Below, piece after piece: positions 52,588 through 64,000 of a stretch of 64,000 nt of DNA. Origin of the DNA: Nissolia schottii (lineage: Eukaryota > Streptophyta > Magnoliopsida > Fabales > Fabaceae). Every line of letters starts with the position of its first letter. Within the stretch, counting starts at the first letter, position 1. The position numbers and the translations under genes are program-made. The stretch covers positions 416,698 through 480,697 of the forward strand of contig QANU01031477.1 of the NCBI GenBank assembly GCA_003254905.1. The letters run 5' to 3'. Under the pieces are notes generated by a model. It searched no databases. It saw only the letters and a program-made list of their open reading frames with translations, and was not told where the DNA came from.

Positions 52588-54964
52588 ATGGTTGGACCTA
52601 TTCAATACAACCTGTCGGAAGGACAATCCTCTGCTCGTCCTCCTTCTTTCAGTGGATCAAATTATCCATACTAGAAGGAAAGGATGAGAATCTTCATACA
52701 GTCAACTAACTATGATATCTGGAAGACCATCACAAGAGGTCCCACCATTCCAATGAAGACAACAACAGAAGATGGTAGGGAGAAGCAGATTCCCAAAACT
52801 GAAGATGAGTGGAATGCAGAAGAAAAGAAACAGATCGAGACCAATGCCAAAGCCTTGAATCTGATGTTATGTGCGATCAGTTTCGAAGAATACATAAAAG
52901 TATCCAGATGTACATTAGCCAAAGAAATTTGGGACAAGCTGCGAATTACTCATGAAGGTACGAAACAAATCAAACTGAATAAAATTAATATGTTGAACAG
53001 AGAGTGTGAGTTGTTTGAAATGAAGGAAAATGAAAACATCGATGAGATGTTCAAAAGATTTGCTGTGATCATCAACAGTCTGGACATGGCTGGAAAAATT
53101 TTCCCAGATGAAGAACTGGTAAGGAAGATCCTAAGAAGTCTCACCGATAAATGGACTTCTAAGATATCTGCAATTCAAGAAGGAAGGAACATTGAAACTC
53201 TCACTTACGACGAGTTGAGAGGTAACCTGATAGCCTTCGAAACAACTCATCTAAAGAACAACAAGAGGAAGAAGAAAATTGTCCTGAAGACAAAGATCGA
53301 AGAAGAAGCAACATCTGATTTAGAACCCGACAATAATGAAGATGAGGAATTCAGTCTATTTGCAAAGAGAATGGTGAAACTTTGGAAGAAAAGAGGAAGC
53401 AACAGAAGAGCAAGTGGTCACAAGCGAGACAAAATTGGCGATCTTAAATCCAAACATGATCTTACAAGCTCCTTTCAATATCTCATAATACTTTAAAGAT
53501 AAAAAATGAAGCTTTGCATGCTACGATAAACAACCTAACTGAAGATCTTTGCATATTCACTAAAGGATCTAATAAACTAAATTTACTACTTGGATCACAA
53601 TGTTGTGCAATTAATAAAGCAGAATTAGGGTTCAGCGAAAATAGTCAAAACATATTTTACAAAAATATTATCAAGTCTGATTCTGCTAAAGTTTTAAATA
53701 AACCAAATCCATATCATAAATACTTTGTGAAAGCAAAACTGAAAGATTTATGCTATAACTGTAAAGAGTCAGGACATGCATCTAATAAATGTTTTATTGC
53801 TTGGAGATTTATTGGTGGGAAGTATGTAAAAGTTGTTATGAATGTTAATGCAGCTAGAAGCTCGAGAAAAACTAACACTCTAGGATCCAAAAAGATTTGG
53901 ATACCTAAAAGCTTATTACAATAATGCAGGTATGCCTAACATCAAAAAGGAAAAGTGAGATATGGTATCTTGATAGTAGGTGCTCCAGACACATGACAGG
54001 AAAGGCATCCATCTTCAAGGAGATTGATCCTTATGACGAAGGAAGTGTAATATTTGGAGACAATGGAGAAGGAAAAATCATTCGAATGGGTAAAGTTGGT
54101 AAGAATCTCTCCTCAACCATAAACAATGTTTATCTTGTGGAAGGATTGAAACATAGTTTGCTAAGTATTAGCCAACGATGTGACAATGGTCACAATGTAA
54201 CATTTGAAAGAAACAAATGCATCATTCATAAGAAACATAGTAACGAAGTTCTTTTCTTTGGGCCAAGACATGGAAATGTATATCACATTTCCTTAAACAA
54301 CCTAAAAGAACAAGATGTAAAATGCCTTGCTTCCATTGAAGATGAAAAATGGCTCTGGCATAGGAGATTAGGACATGCTAGCATGTTTCAAATCTCCAAG
54401 CTAATCAAAAAGGGTTTGATAAGAGGGATTCCAAAAATCAAATTTGAAAAAGACCTTGTGTGTGAACCTTGTCAAAAGGGCAAACAAGTAAAAACCTCTT
54501 TCAAACCTAAAGAGTTTTCCACTTCAAGGCCTCTTGAGCTATTACATCTTGATCTGTTCGGTCCAATCAAAACTCAAAGTCTTGGTGGGAAAAGATATGG
54601 CATGGTCATCGTAGATGACTATTCCGGGTTTGGTTGGGTTTTGTTCCTTGCTGACAAGGATGAGGCATTTGATTTATTTGAAAAACTTTGCAAACAAATT
54701 CAAAATGAAAAAGGAACTTCTATTATATCTATTAGAAGTGATCATGGTAAAGAATTTGAAAATCAACATTTTGAAAGATTTTGCAATGAAAATGACATCT
54801 CACATAATTTCTCATGTCCTAAAACTCCTCAACAAAATGGAGTACTTGAAAGAAGAAATAGATCATGCAATAAGGAAGATTTCTCCCTTTTTTTTATGAA
54901 AAAGGAAGATTTTAAGATGGGTCTCACACACATGCAAATATGCAACATTCATGCAATAAGATAA
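52588..54964 (+). pseudogene. copia gag, protease and integrase, broken
   Basis: Gag opens at ATG 52588 but a TAG at about 52672 replaces the expected Trp codon (YPY-stop-KERM); the frame then runs to 53496 with a UBN2-type gag (EEYIKVSRCTLAKEIWDKLR, TDKWTSKISAIQEG). A frame change precedes 53514-53924, which carries the zinc knuckle CYNCKESGHASNKC at 53751-53792. The next frame (53924-54964) has the protease site LDSRCSRHMTG, in which the catalytic DSG-type motif has Gly changed to Arg, then the integrase zinc motif (HRRLGHAS ... CEPCQKG) and a complete D,D,E core (HLDLFGP, DHGKEF, NGVLERRNR). Pol ends near 54890. The element cannot transpose by itself. Confidence 0.88.
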
Positions 54965-55259
54965 TCCAAGTCCATTCAAATTCAAACATCAAGCTTAATA
55001 CATATTGACTTGGAAAATCTTCAGCCCATTTTCACATCAAAAATCATTCAAGGCATATGATAGTGATTTAGTGAAAGATGTAACATATTTGTGTGTGAAG
55101 TGTTCAGTTTAGATCAAACAAAGCAGGTCAAGCAAGTAGGAGACAACTAGTTGACAATTTTAGGAGATAAGTTTGGATACGTTTTGAGACTACCTTTGCC
55201 TTACCACTTGTTCAGTTAGGGATGCTTGTTTGTCTTCTTGTTCGTCTTCTATTGATACT

Positions 55260-57240
55260 TCTCCCCTTTTTGTCATCAAGGGTATAGGTAACCTATGTTC
55301 AATACAAAGAAAAAACATAATACTGGCCAGGCAACAGAAATAACGAAATGATAGTAGTTGGGTTAGTCCATAAAAGTTGAAGATTTTAAGTTATTACAGA
55401 CCATTAGTAAGCATGCAAGACTCAAAGGTTTTGGCAAAGATAGGGAGGAAAAAAAAAAGGAAAAACTTGTTCAACCAGTTCAAGCACATCAATACATTTT
55501 TCAGATATCCTTTGAGGAGTCATCAGAGGGAAAGTTTGTTTCAATTTGTGTCTGGAGGCACTTGATTCTCGCTTTACTGTTCTTGAATTCCTGGTGGCAT
55601 GTTTCCTCTCATCCGCCTGTCGTTGTGTCACTGAGGAGATAGTGTCTTGGAGACACATAACTTCGTTCAAGAACTGTATCATGAAATGCTTGATAGATTG
55701 GCTCTTGGAGGATGTAGATCTTTTCCTCCTTTTGAGAGAGGAGTCAAAGGAGTCAGATGACACAGTCGCAGGCATAATTATCAAAATCGCTTGTTAACTC
55801 GTAAAATCGTACGATTTTGCGAGTTTAGGTAGTAAAATCGAGCTAACTCGCATGTAAACTCATTTTTGGGTAAAATCGGGTAAACTCGGGTAAACTTGCA
55901 TAAAATCGTGAGTTTACTGCCGATTTTACGAGTTTACCACACAGGCGGGTTTTTTTTTAGGGACAAAACAAGTTTGATACTGTTTTGCATATCTATGAGT
56001 TTTTAGATTTAGGTCATTTAAGTATTTTAGAGTTATCATTTACAGTTGCGCCTATAATCGTGCTCCGTTGTGCTCCTCCATCGTGCTCCGTCGCTAATCC
56101 ATCGTATGTATTTCATCCTTTGCTCAGGGATCTTTCCCACCAGGGTGCGTGACCTCTACATTGCTATTTGTGTTTTAGTGTTCTAGTGTTCTAGATTGAA
56201 GACATCATCGTCACAAACTCGCTTCTTGTGATGTTCAGTAGTCAATACTATGTATTATGTTATATGTATTATGTATGAATTGAACTTAGAACTCATATAT
56301 TTCATCTTTATTTGTGCTTTGTTATGGAGGTAAATGTATTTATGAGTTTCAAGTTTTATTAAATATATTTTTGTAGCATAATAATTTTTTAAACTATTTT
56401 TTAATATTTTTTTAATAATAGGTAAACTCGACGAGTTTACGATCCGAGTTTATGGAGTCTCCACGAGTTTACCTAAACTCGCAAGTTTGATAACCATGGT
56501 CGCAGGTTCAGGAATATTTTCCTTCCCTTTTCCGTTTTTCCCTTTCCATACATATGCTTCACCTTGTCTTCATTTGGTTCTCTATTCAAGGCTATTTCAC
56601 AAAATTCAAATAGAGAAGTTAGCAACATAGCGTAAGGAAGAGATTGTTGTTGGAGGAGCAAGTTATAATATACCTAATGAACAGATAGGGAAAGCTGATG
56701 GGTATTTCATTTAGCAAACAGTATAAAACCACTGCATCCATCATTGTGACCTTGTCAAAACTTCCTTGTCGTGGAAGTATGACATGAGTGATTATTTGAT
56801 GAAGTTGACGGTTTGCTTGAGTCAGTGCCAGGGAGGTTAGTTTTGTTCCAGAAAGCTTTGACCTATTTTCAGTCAGAAGTGCTATTACTTCATGATAAGA
56901 AAATGGGAGGTCAGTATTCCACTTTCGGCTGAGAAAGATCTCAACACTCTGACATGGAACATGGAATAGTTGGGAAATCAGGAGGGGAAAGATGGTTATT
57001 TGTACGCCACATACGTAGGAGGTGATTGTGTCGCCATGATCTTGAAGATTGGCGAAGAAAAGTTGGACAAGCCTAGGCCTAGGATAGACAGGCTTGTCAA
57101 TATGGAAAAGATTCTGTCATCCTTGAAAGCAAAAAATATGAGAGAAATCGAGGTTGTTGGCAGAAATTTTTTTCCAAGCGCACCATCACCACCCCCTATC
57201 TTGTATGCTCAGATAGACTTTCTGCCATCAAATAGGTTGT
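55260..57240 (-). pseudogene. Antisense retroelement ORF ('plant transposon protein'-like), split
   Basis: On the minus strand the region from about 57190 to 55420 has interrupted frames with LVQLFFANL, SYVCGVQI, then after a frame change FSYHEVIALLTENRSKL, ILPRQGSFDKVTMMDAVVLY, LLNEIPISFPYLFI, SLPYAMLLTSLFEF, and, beyond the MITE, VSSDSFDSSLKRRKRSTSSK and MIQFLNEVMCLQDTISSV. This pattern resembles the domain annotated in legumes as putative plant transposon protein or envelope-like protein of LTR elements; the name is from memory. A purine tract (AAAAAGGGGAG on the minus strand near 55262-55275) could be a polypurine tract of this minus element. Stops, frame slips and the MITE make it non-functional. 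Confidence 0.6.
55773..56498. mobile_element. hAT-type MITE (726 bp), perfect 8-bp TSD
   Basis: Left end CATAATTATCAAAATCGC, right end on the opposite strand CATGGTTATCAAACTTGC. The octamer GTCGCAGG is at 55765-55772 and is repeated exactly at 56499-56506. The ends are packed with AAACTCG/CGAGTTT and AAAATCG motifs. When the element and one octamer are ignored, the flanking minus-strand coding sequence continues in one frame, so it inserted into the antisense ORF. No transposase inside. Confidence 0.88.
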
Positions 57241-57350
57241 GAGAGAAGCATTATTGCTTGAGAGTCTTTGAGAGTAAAGAAGGCCGAGTTTAGAGATTTT
57301 CTTTTAAAGAGTCATGTTCTTGAGAGCTTAAGTTTTGATTTAGTATCATT

Positions 57351-57676
57351 TGAGAGTTTGTTTTTGAATTGGTGTTTGTAATTTGAAAGTCTTGTGAAAA
57401 AAGAATCATTTACGTGTTTGAAAAACTGGACATAGATTCCTAACTCTTAGGAATCGAACCAGTATAAATTTTGTGTGTGATTCTCTCTTCCTTTCATTAT
57501 TTACATATTCCATCTTTAAAAAAAGGAAATCCCTTTTTTAAAAATCTTGTCTCCCTGAATATAAAGAGATATCTTCTAAAACTTAAGAAGATAACCTTTC
57601 TAAAAATGTTTCATTCTCTAGAAAAAGTTTCTGTCTAAATTCAACTCCCCCTTCTCTAAACTATATTAAACCATCA
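57351..57676 (+). repeat. 3' LTR of the + strand copia element
   Basis: Matches the left LTR from GAGAGTTTGTTTTTG to the end TTAAACCATCA. About 110 bases further left (57240-57350, repeated CTTGAGAG and TTTGAGAG motifs) may also belong to the LTR but have no counterpart on the left because that copy is cut at the N. Confidence 0.78.
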
Positions 57677-57954
57677 ATGACTTTTTTCCGCCTCCTACAC
57701 TAAAGAATCATTTACCCAAAGAAGGAAAGAAAGGTCGTTCACAAGCATTGGCAGGGTGACAATCCTTAATCATATACTCAGATACCATAACTTAGATGAC
57801 ATCATATAATTTATTACATTAGTACAAGGACGATATAGTTAGAACTAGTTACAAGGTGAACTAGATTATAGATGACAATACATATATTATATAGATTAAT
57901 TTTCCCATTTACCCCTTCTGAATTCCTAGCCAGTAGCAACTGTAAGCTCTAGAT
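57677..57954. other. Spacer between copia element and USP gene
   Basis: Includes the probable 3' UTR of the USP-like gene (minus strand). Nothing else seen. Confidence 0.4.
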
Positions 57955-59232
57955 CTAAGCAAGAAGCCAGAAGTTCTTCTGCCACCTAGTGCTGATGAGA
58001 TAGCCATTCGTGGCGCTTCTCTTCCTCACTCCTATCGTTAAGCAATCAGCTTTATTGATGCAATACTCCACAAACTCCTCCGTGCTACTGCTATTGCTAC
58101 TTCCACAAAGGCTGTAATCAAAAATAATAATAATAACATTTAAAAACACCGAGTCTTTAAAATCTCAGTAACTGAGTTACAAGACCAAATTAAAAATATT
58201 TAATAACAAAGGTTGGAAAATGCAGGTGTCTCAGTTGCTAGAGCTACAAGCCAAAATTTTAAATTATTTAATAAAAAATGTTGGAAATTGGAGATGTTAT
58301 GGATGACTGAACTCTTACCAGCTGAAGAGAGAAGATGGCTTTTTTTGGCCAAGTACCAGGACAGAGACCTCTAGCTTCTTCACTTGGCTCATCACTGTGG
58401 CCAGTTTTGGTCCTTGGATTACAAGAGCTTCCACTTCCACCTATGTCAGATCATAACACTATCAGTAAATTTTGTGTTATGGGGAGAGGAGACAACAAAG
58501 GGGGAAATGTGAAAAGAAAAGCTGAAAAAATCTGAATACTTGCCGTGACTCCTCGCTGAAAAGTAAATAAAAGAAGGGACTGATGCAAGAAACTCAGACC
58601 CTTTGCCTCTAAAAGAAAACAAACAAGTTGGAAAAGAATTCATAGCTAAAGAAATATCTAAAAAAGGGGGGGGGGGGGAATGAAGGAACTTCCTACTTCA
58701 AATCTTCTTGAACAGCATTGAAAATTCACAGAACAACATGAACCAACAAGATCTCCCAAGCACAAGTGAAAAGGAAAACTTTAGAGAAGAAAAATGTTAA
58801 TATGCTGTATCTGGTCGATCTCAAGAAATGAAAGTAAAGGGGTAACACATTAACGAATTTTACCTCTGGCTTGCAATCTTTGCAGAGGGAGCCAAGGTAA
58901 TTGACAAGGTAGGTTGAAGAAGAAGAAGAAGAAGAAGACTCAGAGCCGTTGACAACATGAAGGAGAGTGAGCAAATCACCCTTGTTTGCAAGATGGGTGA
59001 GGGCCCACATCATAGCATGCTTAGAATGTGGAGTTCCATCAACCACAGCCATCACCCTTTTCCTCACCACCATCCCACTCTCCTCACTGCCATACAAGTT
59101 GTTCAAGTTCAGCCCTTCCATGTGGCTACTATTGTTCACACTTGCCTCGCCCCAGCCACTGGTACTAGAGTATCTGTTTGATGAGGATTTCCAAGCCTCC
59201 TTTGCACTTAACTGCCTCAAAAAGTTGGGCAT
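57955..59232 (-). CDS. Universal stress protein-like (adenine nucleotide alpha hydrolase-like)
   Basis: Minus-strand exons 59232-58864, 58440-58319 and 58111-57955 join in frame to 215 aa. Start: the first ATG of the frame is at 59232 (MPNFLRQLSAKEAWK); the frame is open further upstream but without ATG. After a Ser/Asn-rich N-terminus of about 50 residues comes the USP fold start RKRVMAVVDGTPHSKHAMMW, then ALTHLANKGDLLTLLHVV. A polyserine run follows, encoded by a GAA/TTC trinucleotide repeat at about 58915-58938. Exon 2 gives VEVEALVIQGPKLATVMSQV and VLVLGQKKPS, and exon 3 ends YLISTRWQKNFWLLA. This fits the plant family of At1g69080-like USP proteins, soluble and of unknown ligand; the classical ATP-binding GxxGxxxxxxxxxGS loop is not evident. 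Introns are GT-AG. Confidence 0.9.
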
Positions 59233-62200
59233 TCTCTCTTTCGGGACACACACCCCTCTTTATGCTTGATTTATCTCACACCAAAGAGAGTGTGCACTTG
59301 TGTGCACTATTACTAGGTGCTAGAGTGTAGCAGAGGGTTTTGGTTTGGCAGGAGCAGGATTATTATGGCTAGGAAGACAAACTTTGCTAGAGAGAGAGTA
59401 CTAATAGGTTAATGTGGAGGGACAGGTGAACCAAGTTGCGAGGTTGGGAAATGGGGCCTTATTTTTTGCGTAGATTAAAGTGTCACGGGAATCTGGGTCT
59501 GTTTTTGTTGATCATGATAACACAGGATCTTTAAACGTAGACAAATTATTGTGTAATCTCGGGTATCACCCGCGATAAATGACATGCGATGTGTGATTTT
59601 TGAAGGAATAAATTCAAGCAATCATGTTTAAAATTTGATCGGTATAATGTATTTAATCCAAAAATATTATTTTATTTATTTATTTTTAGATGTCGCTTTT
59701 AATAAATGCACACAGATTGAGAAATTAATTAATTTACACATATTTAAAGAAATATTATGTGCTTAGACTAAATTGTCTTTCAAATAGTGAGAGAGATTAT
59801 TATGAAAAATTATAATGTAATTAATACAATAATAAAAAATGTAACCATCATTTTTAACTTTTAGCTATATTGTTAACTTAATCTTTGAAAAAAAAAAAGA
59901 CATTTTAATCTCAAACTTAAAAGAATCAATTATTTATAACTAAGATCTCTTCCACTATAAAATTTATTTGGATTTGGATGTTCTAAACTAAAATTCTTCA
60001 TTTTAGAGGGTAGAATAATAAATTTTATCATTTGATCAATAAAGTAAAAAAGTGATATTTATCTCACTTTATTAATTTAATGGTGAAATCTCTCACTTTA
60101 TATATAACTTTAGATAACCCTTATCCAAATTATTACTATTACATAATTATTTCTCTTTTATGTGAAATCATTTTCGGCTATACTATTTCAGAATCTTTTG
60201 TACAATGGTTGTAAGTCGTGGTGCATCTTTTAGGTCATGGATAAACTGACTCAAAAGCGTTGTCTAATTGTAAAAGTAATAATAATTAAAAAAATAATAA
60301 TAAAAACAAAAACTACCCATGACTTATGATGGGGTTACCTCATGCCACATGATGCACATGATGTAAAGTGGTGGTGCCCATCAAAAAGGCCTATCCCCAT
60401 CTCTTAATGGCATTGGTTGGATCTGCAATGTATGGAGAGACTCCAAGTCATATATGGAGGCAAAGGCAATGCAAGGTTTAATAAGCAAATTCATGTTCAT
60501 GGGTTTAATATCCAAAAAGGGTGAATGCATACTCCTGTTACATTGTATAATCATTCATTCATTCCCTATGGTGTTACACTAGTGATGTCGATTTGAACGT
60601 TTTTAGTTATGCCTACGCTCCTTTGATATGATGAGTGTTTGGATAATGATGTTTATGGCTGCTCACTTTTGCCAAAGCAGTTTCGCAATAGAGCTAGCTA
60701 GGGTGGTGGGAGGGAGCAACTCTATAATCAATTTCAATTCTACTAAATTCTTGTTTTCGATTGAACAAGAGTCTGATTTTATAACCATTTTTAGCCGGAA
60801 GCTTCGTTGGGATCACCTCACCCTAGCAAGTAGGCATGGTAGATCATTTATGAAACACAGTTAAGGTTTACCCACAACTTGAGAAGCATACAAAATTAGC
60901 TACCAACATATTATATTACTAATCAAGAATTAATAAAATGGTTTTGTTCCCCTTGCCGCTCAATAAATTGAACAGTATCAACTAGTGTACTATATATCAA
61001 TTATCTCCTTAGTGAGGTTACTGGTTAGAGAGTCATAATTTTAAGTTTATTAATTTATTTTATCATCTTTAATCATATATTTATAAAAAATTTAAATAAA
61101 ATCAATGAAATTTTCATAAATATATAATTAAAAATTATTAAAAGAATTAATAAGTCAGTATCCATCGCGCGTGTGTGTATATACATATGAATGAGAGATT
61201 GGGGAAAAAACAAAAATACAATAAAATACTATTTTGTAAAGAAGTGTAATGGGTTTCTTTTCTTTGCTTCTCATTCACTCGTCAGACGGCAGTAAAGAAT
61301 CCTGGCCCTGACAACCCTATAATTATAACGTATTTGAAAAATAATTTTAAAAATTAAGAATACTATTTTAATTTTAAAAAATATTGTATTCAGAGTTATG
61401 AAGAAGGTGAAGGTGTCAGAAATCAAAGGGGACCCCTCGTGAATTGGGTTTTGTTTTGTTTGGGTATGGATTCTGAGTGCTCACCTCACACCTCACACCT
61501 CACACCCCTCACCCCAGACTCACACCTAAGGAGGGTTTCGTACCCTTCAAATAATTGCTCCCGAATAGCTCGCTGAGCCAACTCAAGTGCTCTCAACCAC
61601 GCACCCCACACACACCTTCCGTTTAAAACTACTATTCTAACCTACCCCAATTTTCTTATTTACCTAACATGACACAACCATGAAATCGCGTTTTCAGATT
61701 TCTCTTTGCATCAGCCCCTACAGTTTGTCCTCTAGTCAAGTAAAGACATGGTCCAAATCTTAATTAAATAAAATGAGGTTTTTTAAATAAATAAAAAAAA
61801 TCAATGCTCTAAAAACGTTAATTAAATAAATTTAAATATTAATTTTTAAATTTAAAATGCATTAATTTTCATTAAAAAACTTTTATTTTGTTAATACAAA
61901 AATTACTACTTTTACTTTTACAACAAATGTTATTAAAACATTTATTAGCTTTTTCCAAATAAAAAAGAGAAATGGTAGTACGATAGTTAGATAATGGAAG
62001 ACAATTACACGTAAAGATGTGGAGTCCACCATTATAAAAAAGACAACTTTAAGATAAGGAAAATATTATTTTGACACTAAATTGATGTAAGTGTGGTTTT
62101 ATGAGATTTGTGAAAGAGATGATTGAGTAATTACACTAAGTCTAGTGTCAAAATAACGTTACCCTTATGATAATTATATTCATATAATAAGAATGTGTGT

Positions 62201-64000
62201 TTTATTATGGTATGACTCACTATAAATCTTTTGTAACTAATTATTTTAAAGTTGTTAGATTTTAATTGACAGAGTAACCTTACTCATAGGAAAGGGTCAT
62301 GAGGTAAATTGGGTTGGGTCATGGGTGTTCAATTCCTTACTCTTAATAATCAACTTATCTATTCTCCAAATTGAAAATTTTGCTTATAATAATGAAATGA
62401 ATCATAATTTATTCCAGATCCAATAACTATCAAATTAAGATGATTTGTAACTACACTAATTAAAATATATATAGGAGTTGTTACTGTCGCATTAAAATGA
62501 TTTTCCAAAATTGGTGGATCAGGTTAAATAATGCTAGGAGACAGTAGACCATCCATTCTCAATTCATTACTATCTAGTCTCTATTTGTATTTAAGTGCAA
62601 TGAAACACCAAAAACTTATGCACCCATACTACGATTTAATGCATGAATAGAAGATGTAATTACTTGCACATATATGGTTATATGGAACTGCATAGGTGGT
62701 ACACTGCTTTTACTTTCCTTCATTTCAGTTGTCCCTTTCTTCAGGACACACTAGCTACTTAACGCTGGCTTGCTGCAATTAATTCAGAATGCAGATTTTT
62801 CCTTTTAATTTGTGGGTTGCAGAGAAACGAAGGCTGAAAGTTTTAACACATTGTTAGTTAAGAACGTGACATGATGTTGGACATACTAAACTGTTAGGAT
62901 TCTTTGTAAAAGGAAAATAAAATCGTAGTACATAAAATCATAACAACGATTTAAATTATAAGATTGTTTGATTTAAATGATAGTATTAAAATTGATTGAC
63001 CTTATAAAACTTGTAACACTGTTCGATTTCACAATTTAAATTGAAATTTTGTTAATACTAATTAAGATAATGCAATACATTATTTATAGAGTTTATTTAA
63101 TTGTTATGTATTTTGTGTAAAATAATTTTATATTATCATTTAATAATTGTTACATATAAAACTTTTGAGATAATAAATATAAAATTAAATAATTGATATA
63201 GCGATGCATAATTAGATATTATTATAAAAACTTTATCTAGCAACTAAACTCTTGTTCAAGATAGTGTGGATAATTACAATATCTTAAGCCAAAAGGTTCT
63301 CTGATTTGATAAATTTACGATGAAGAGTATGGTTCAGATGCAGAGGCTCTTTGGATTCAGTAATATGACCTTTCTGACCTGACCGTTTAAATAAATATAT
63401 TATTATAAAGTGTAGTATACTGGTTTAATTTGATTTTAATATTAATATTTAATATATCAAGTACAAATTGAAGTTGAGAACGTGAAATGGAAGTTAAGGA
63501 GTATGAGGAACTACGTCATTCATTCAATTGAATTGAACATTGAAATGAGGAAAGGATTCGAAAGAAAAAGAGGGTAAAGACGAATTAGTGTTCAGAGCCC
63601 AGCATTAGCTCTGCCTTCGCAACTCGTGACATGGTGCAATAACAAATGGTATCGATGTATCTTCTATCTTGGTTTAACACACTGCACCTTCTCATTTAAA
63701 ATAATGTAATTTAATATTATATTAATTTATAAATTATTAAATGATTATAAAAATAATTATAATGATATTTTAATTTGTATTTTATTTTATAATTTAATAT
63801 TGTATTTCATTATATAATTTTTAAATTTTAATTTTTGAAAATTATATTATTATTTAAAGTTTTAAAAAAAATTTAGTTAAAATTTGAGAATTTAATTTTT
63901 GAAAATAAAAATTTAAAAATTGTATAATTAAACATAAATTAATATATCATTATAAATATTTTTATGATTATTTTAAATGAGAGGGTATGATGTCTTAGGG
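59233..64000. other. Right-edge intergenic region, no gene recognised
   Basis: The first about 150 bases are the USP gene leader and promoter (ATCTCACACC, GTGCACTTGTGTGCAC). The rest is AT-rich. The longest frame (60628-60864, +, 78 codons, beginning with Met-rich hydrophobic residues) has no known motif and no gene context. Neither RNA genes nor complete mobile elements were recognised. Confidence 0.4.
61480..61526. repeat. CTCACACC minisatellite
   Basis: Four to five imperfect units of CTCACACC / CTCACCCC in tandem, in a small C-rich island within AT-rich DNA. Confidence 0.8.

Larger units (their letters stand above)
52193..57676 (+). mobile_element. Ty1/copia retrotransposon with insertions, + strand
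   Basis: Left LTR 52193-52533 and right LTR from about 57351 to 57676 are clear copies (GAGAGTTTGTTTTTGAATTG, CTAACTCTTAGGAAT, TATTAAACCAYCA). The left LTR is followed by TTGGTACTAGAACGC, a degenerate initiator-tRNA-Met primer site. Gag, zinc knuckle, protease and integrase follow; reverse transcriptase and RNase H are absent. Between about 54900 and 57240 the element holds unrelated DNA with an antisense ORF and a hAT MITE. The left LTR starts immediately after an N, so its outer end is uncertain, and no target duplication could be checked. Confidence 0.82.

Noticed and set aside
56970..57242. + strand frame of 90 codons
   Set aside because: The minus strand of the same interval carries the retroelement-like motif LVQLFFANL; the + frame is its shadow.
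60628..60864. 78-codon + strand frame starting MMSVWIMMFMAAHF
   Set aside because: Looks like a signal peptide at first sight, but there is no cleavage context, no homologous family I know, and it ends without Cys pattern; isolated in AT-rich DNA.

Overview
The window is nuclear DNA from a dicot plant, most likely a papilionoid legume close to soybean (Glycine). The support is AT-rich intergenic DNA, GT-AG introns, plant nuclear protein families that resemble the dicot (Arabidopsis-type) members, and many Ty1/copia relics, SINEs and MITEs. Species assignment is inference from recognition, because no search was run.

Six host protein-coding genes can be reconstructed exon by exon, each with a single open frame after splicing: PSBS (7594-9509, +, 4 exons, 272 aa); a small zinc-ribbon-like chloroplast-type protein related to At4g08330 (15144-16534, +, 2 exons, 162 aa); an uncharacterised plant protein with an OCTOPUS-like Cys motif (20487-22258, -, 2 exons, 233 aa); a LACS9-type long-chain acyl-CoA synthetase (30834-35766, -, 11 exons, 701 aa); a UDP-galactose transporter 1-type nucleotide-sugar transporter (43126-46856, +, 5 exons, 342 aa); and a universal-stress-protein-like gene (57955-59232, -, 3 exons, 215 aa). 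They are ordinary single genes. They form no operon or cluster, although PSBS, LACS9 and At4g08330-type proteins are all linked to plastids.

Layout. 1-4.6 kb is a degenerate copia element followed 17 bp later by a hAT-type MITE. 4.6-9.5 kb carries PSBS and its promoter. 9.5-15 kb is repeats: a Mutator-like MITE, a 470-bp direct duplication, and two hAT MITEs side by side. 15-22.3 kb holds two genes. 22.3-30.8 kb holds a SINE, a relative of a hAT MITE, and a truncated tandem duplicate of LACS9. 30.8-35.8 kb is the intact LACS9. 36-43 kb is intergenic with a second SINE and small MITEs. 43-46.9 kb is the sugar transporter. 47-57.7 kb is a retroelement junkyard with a 26S rDNA relic, two head-to-head copia elements, an antisense retroelement ORF and a hAT MITE that splits it. 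58-59.2 kb is the USP gene, and the rest to 64 kb is AT-rich with no gene recognised.

No clearly new biological system is visible. The strongest unusual points are the rRNA pseudogene, the almost abutting hAT MITEs whose 8-bp target duplications overlap, the LACS9 segmental pseudogene, the GC-AG first intron of PSBS, and the nested 51-58 kb locus where both undetermined bases (N) of the window sit at or near repeat junctions.
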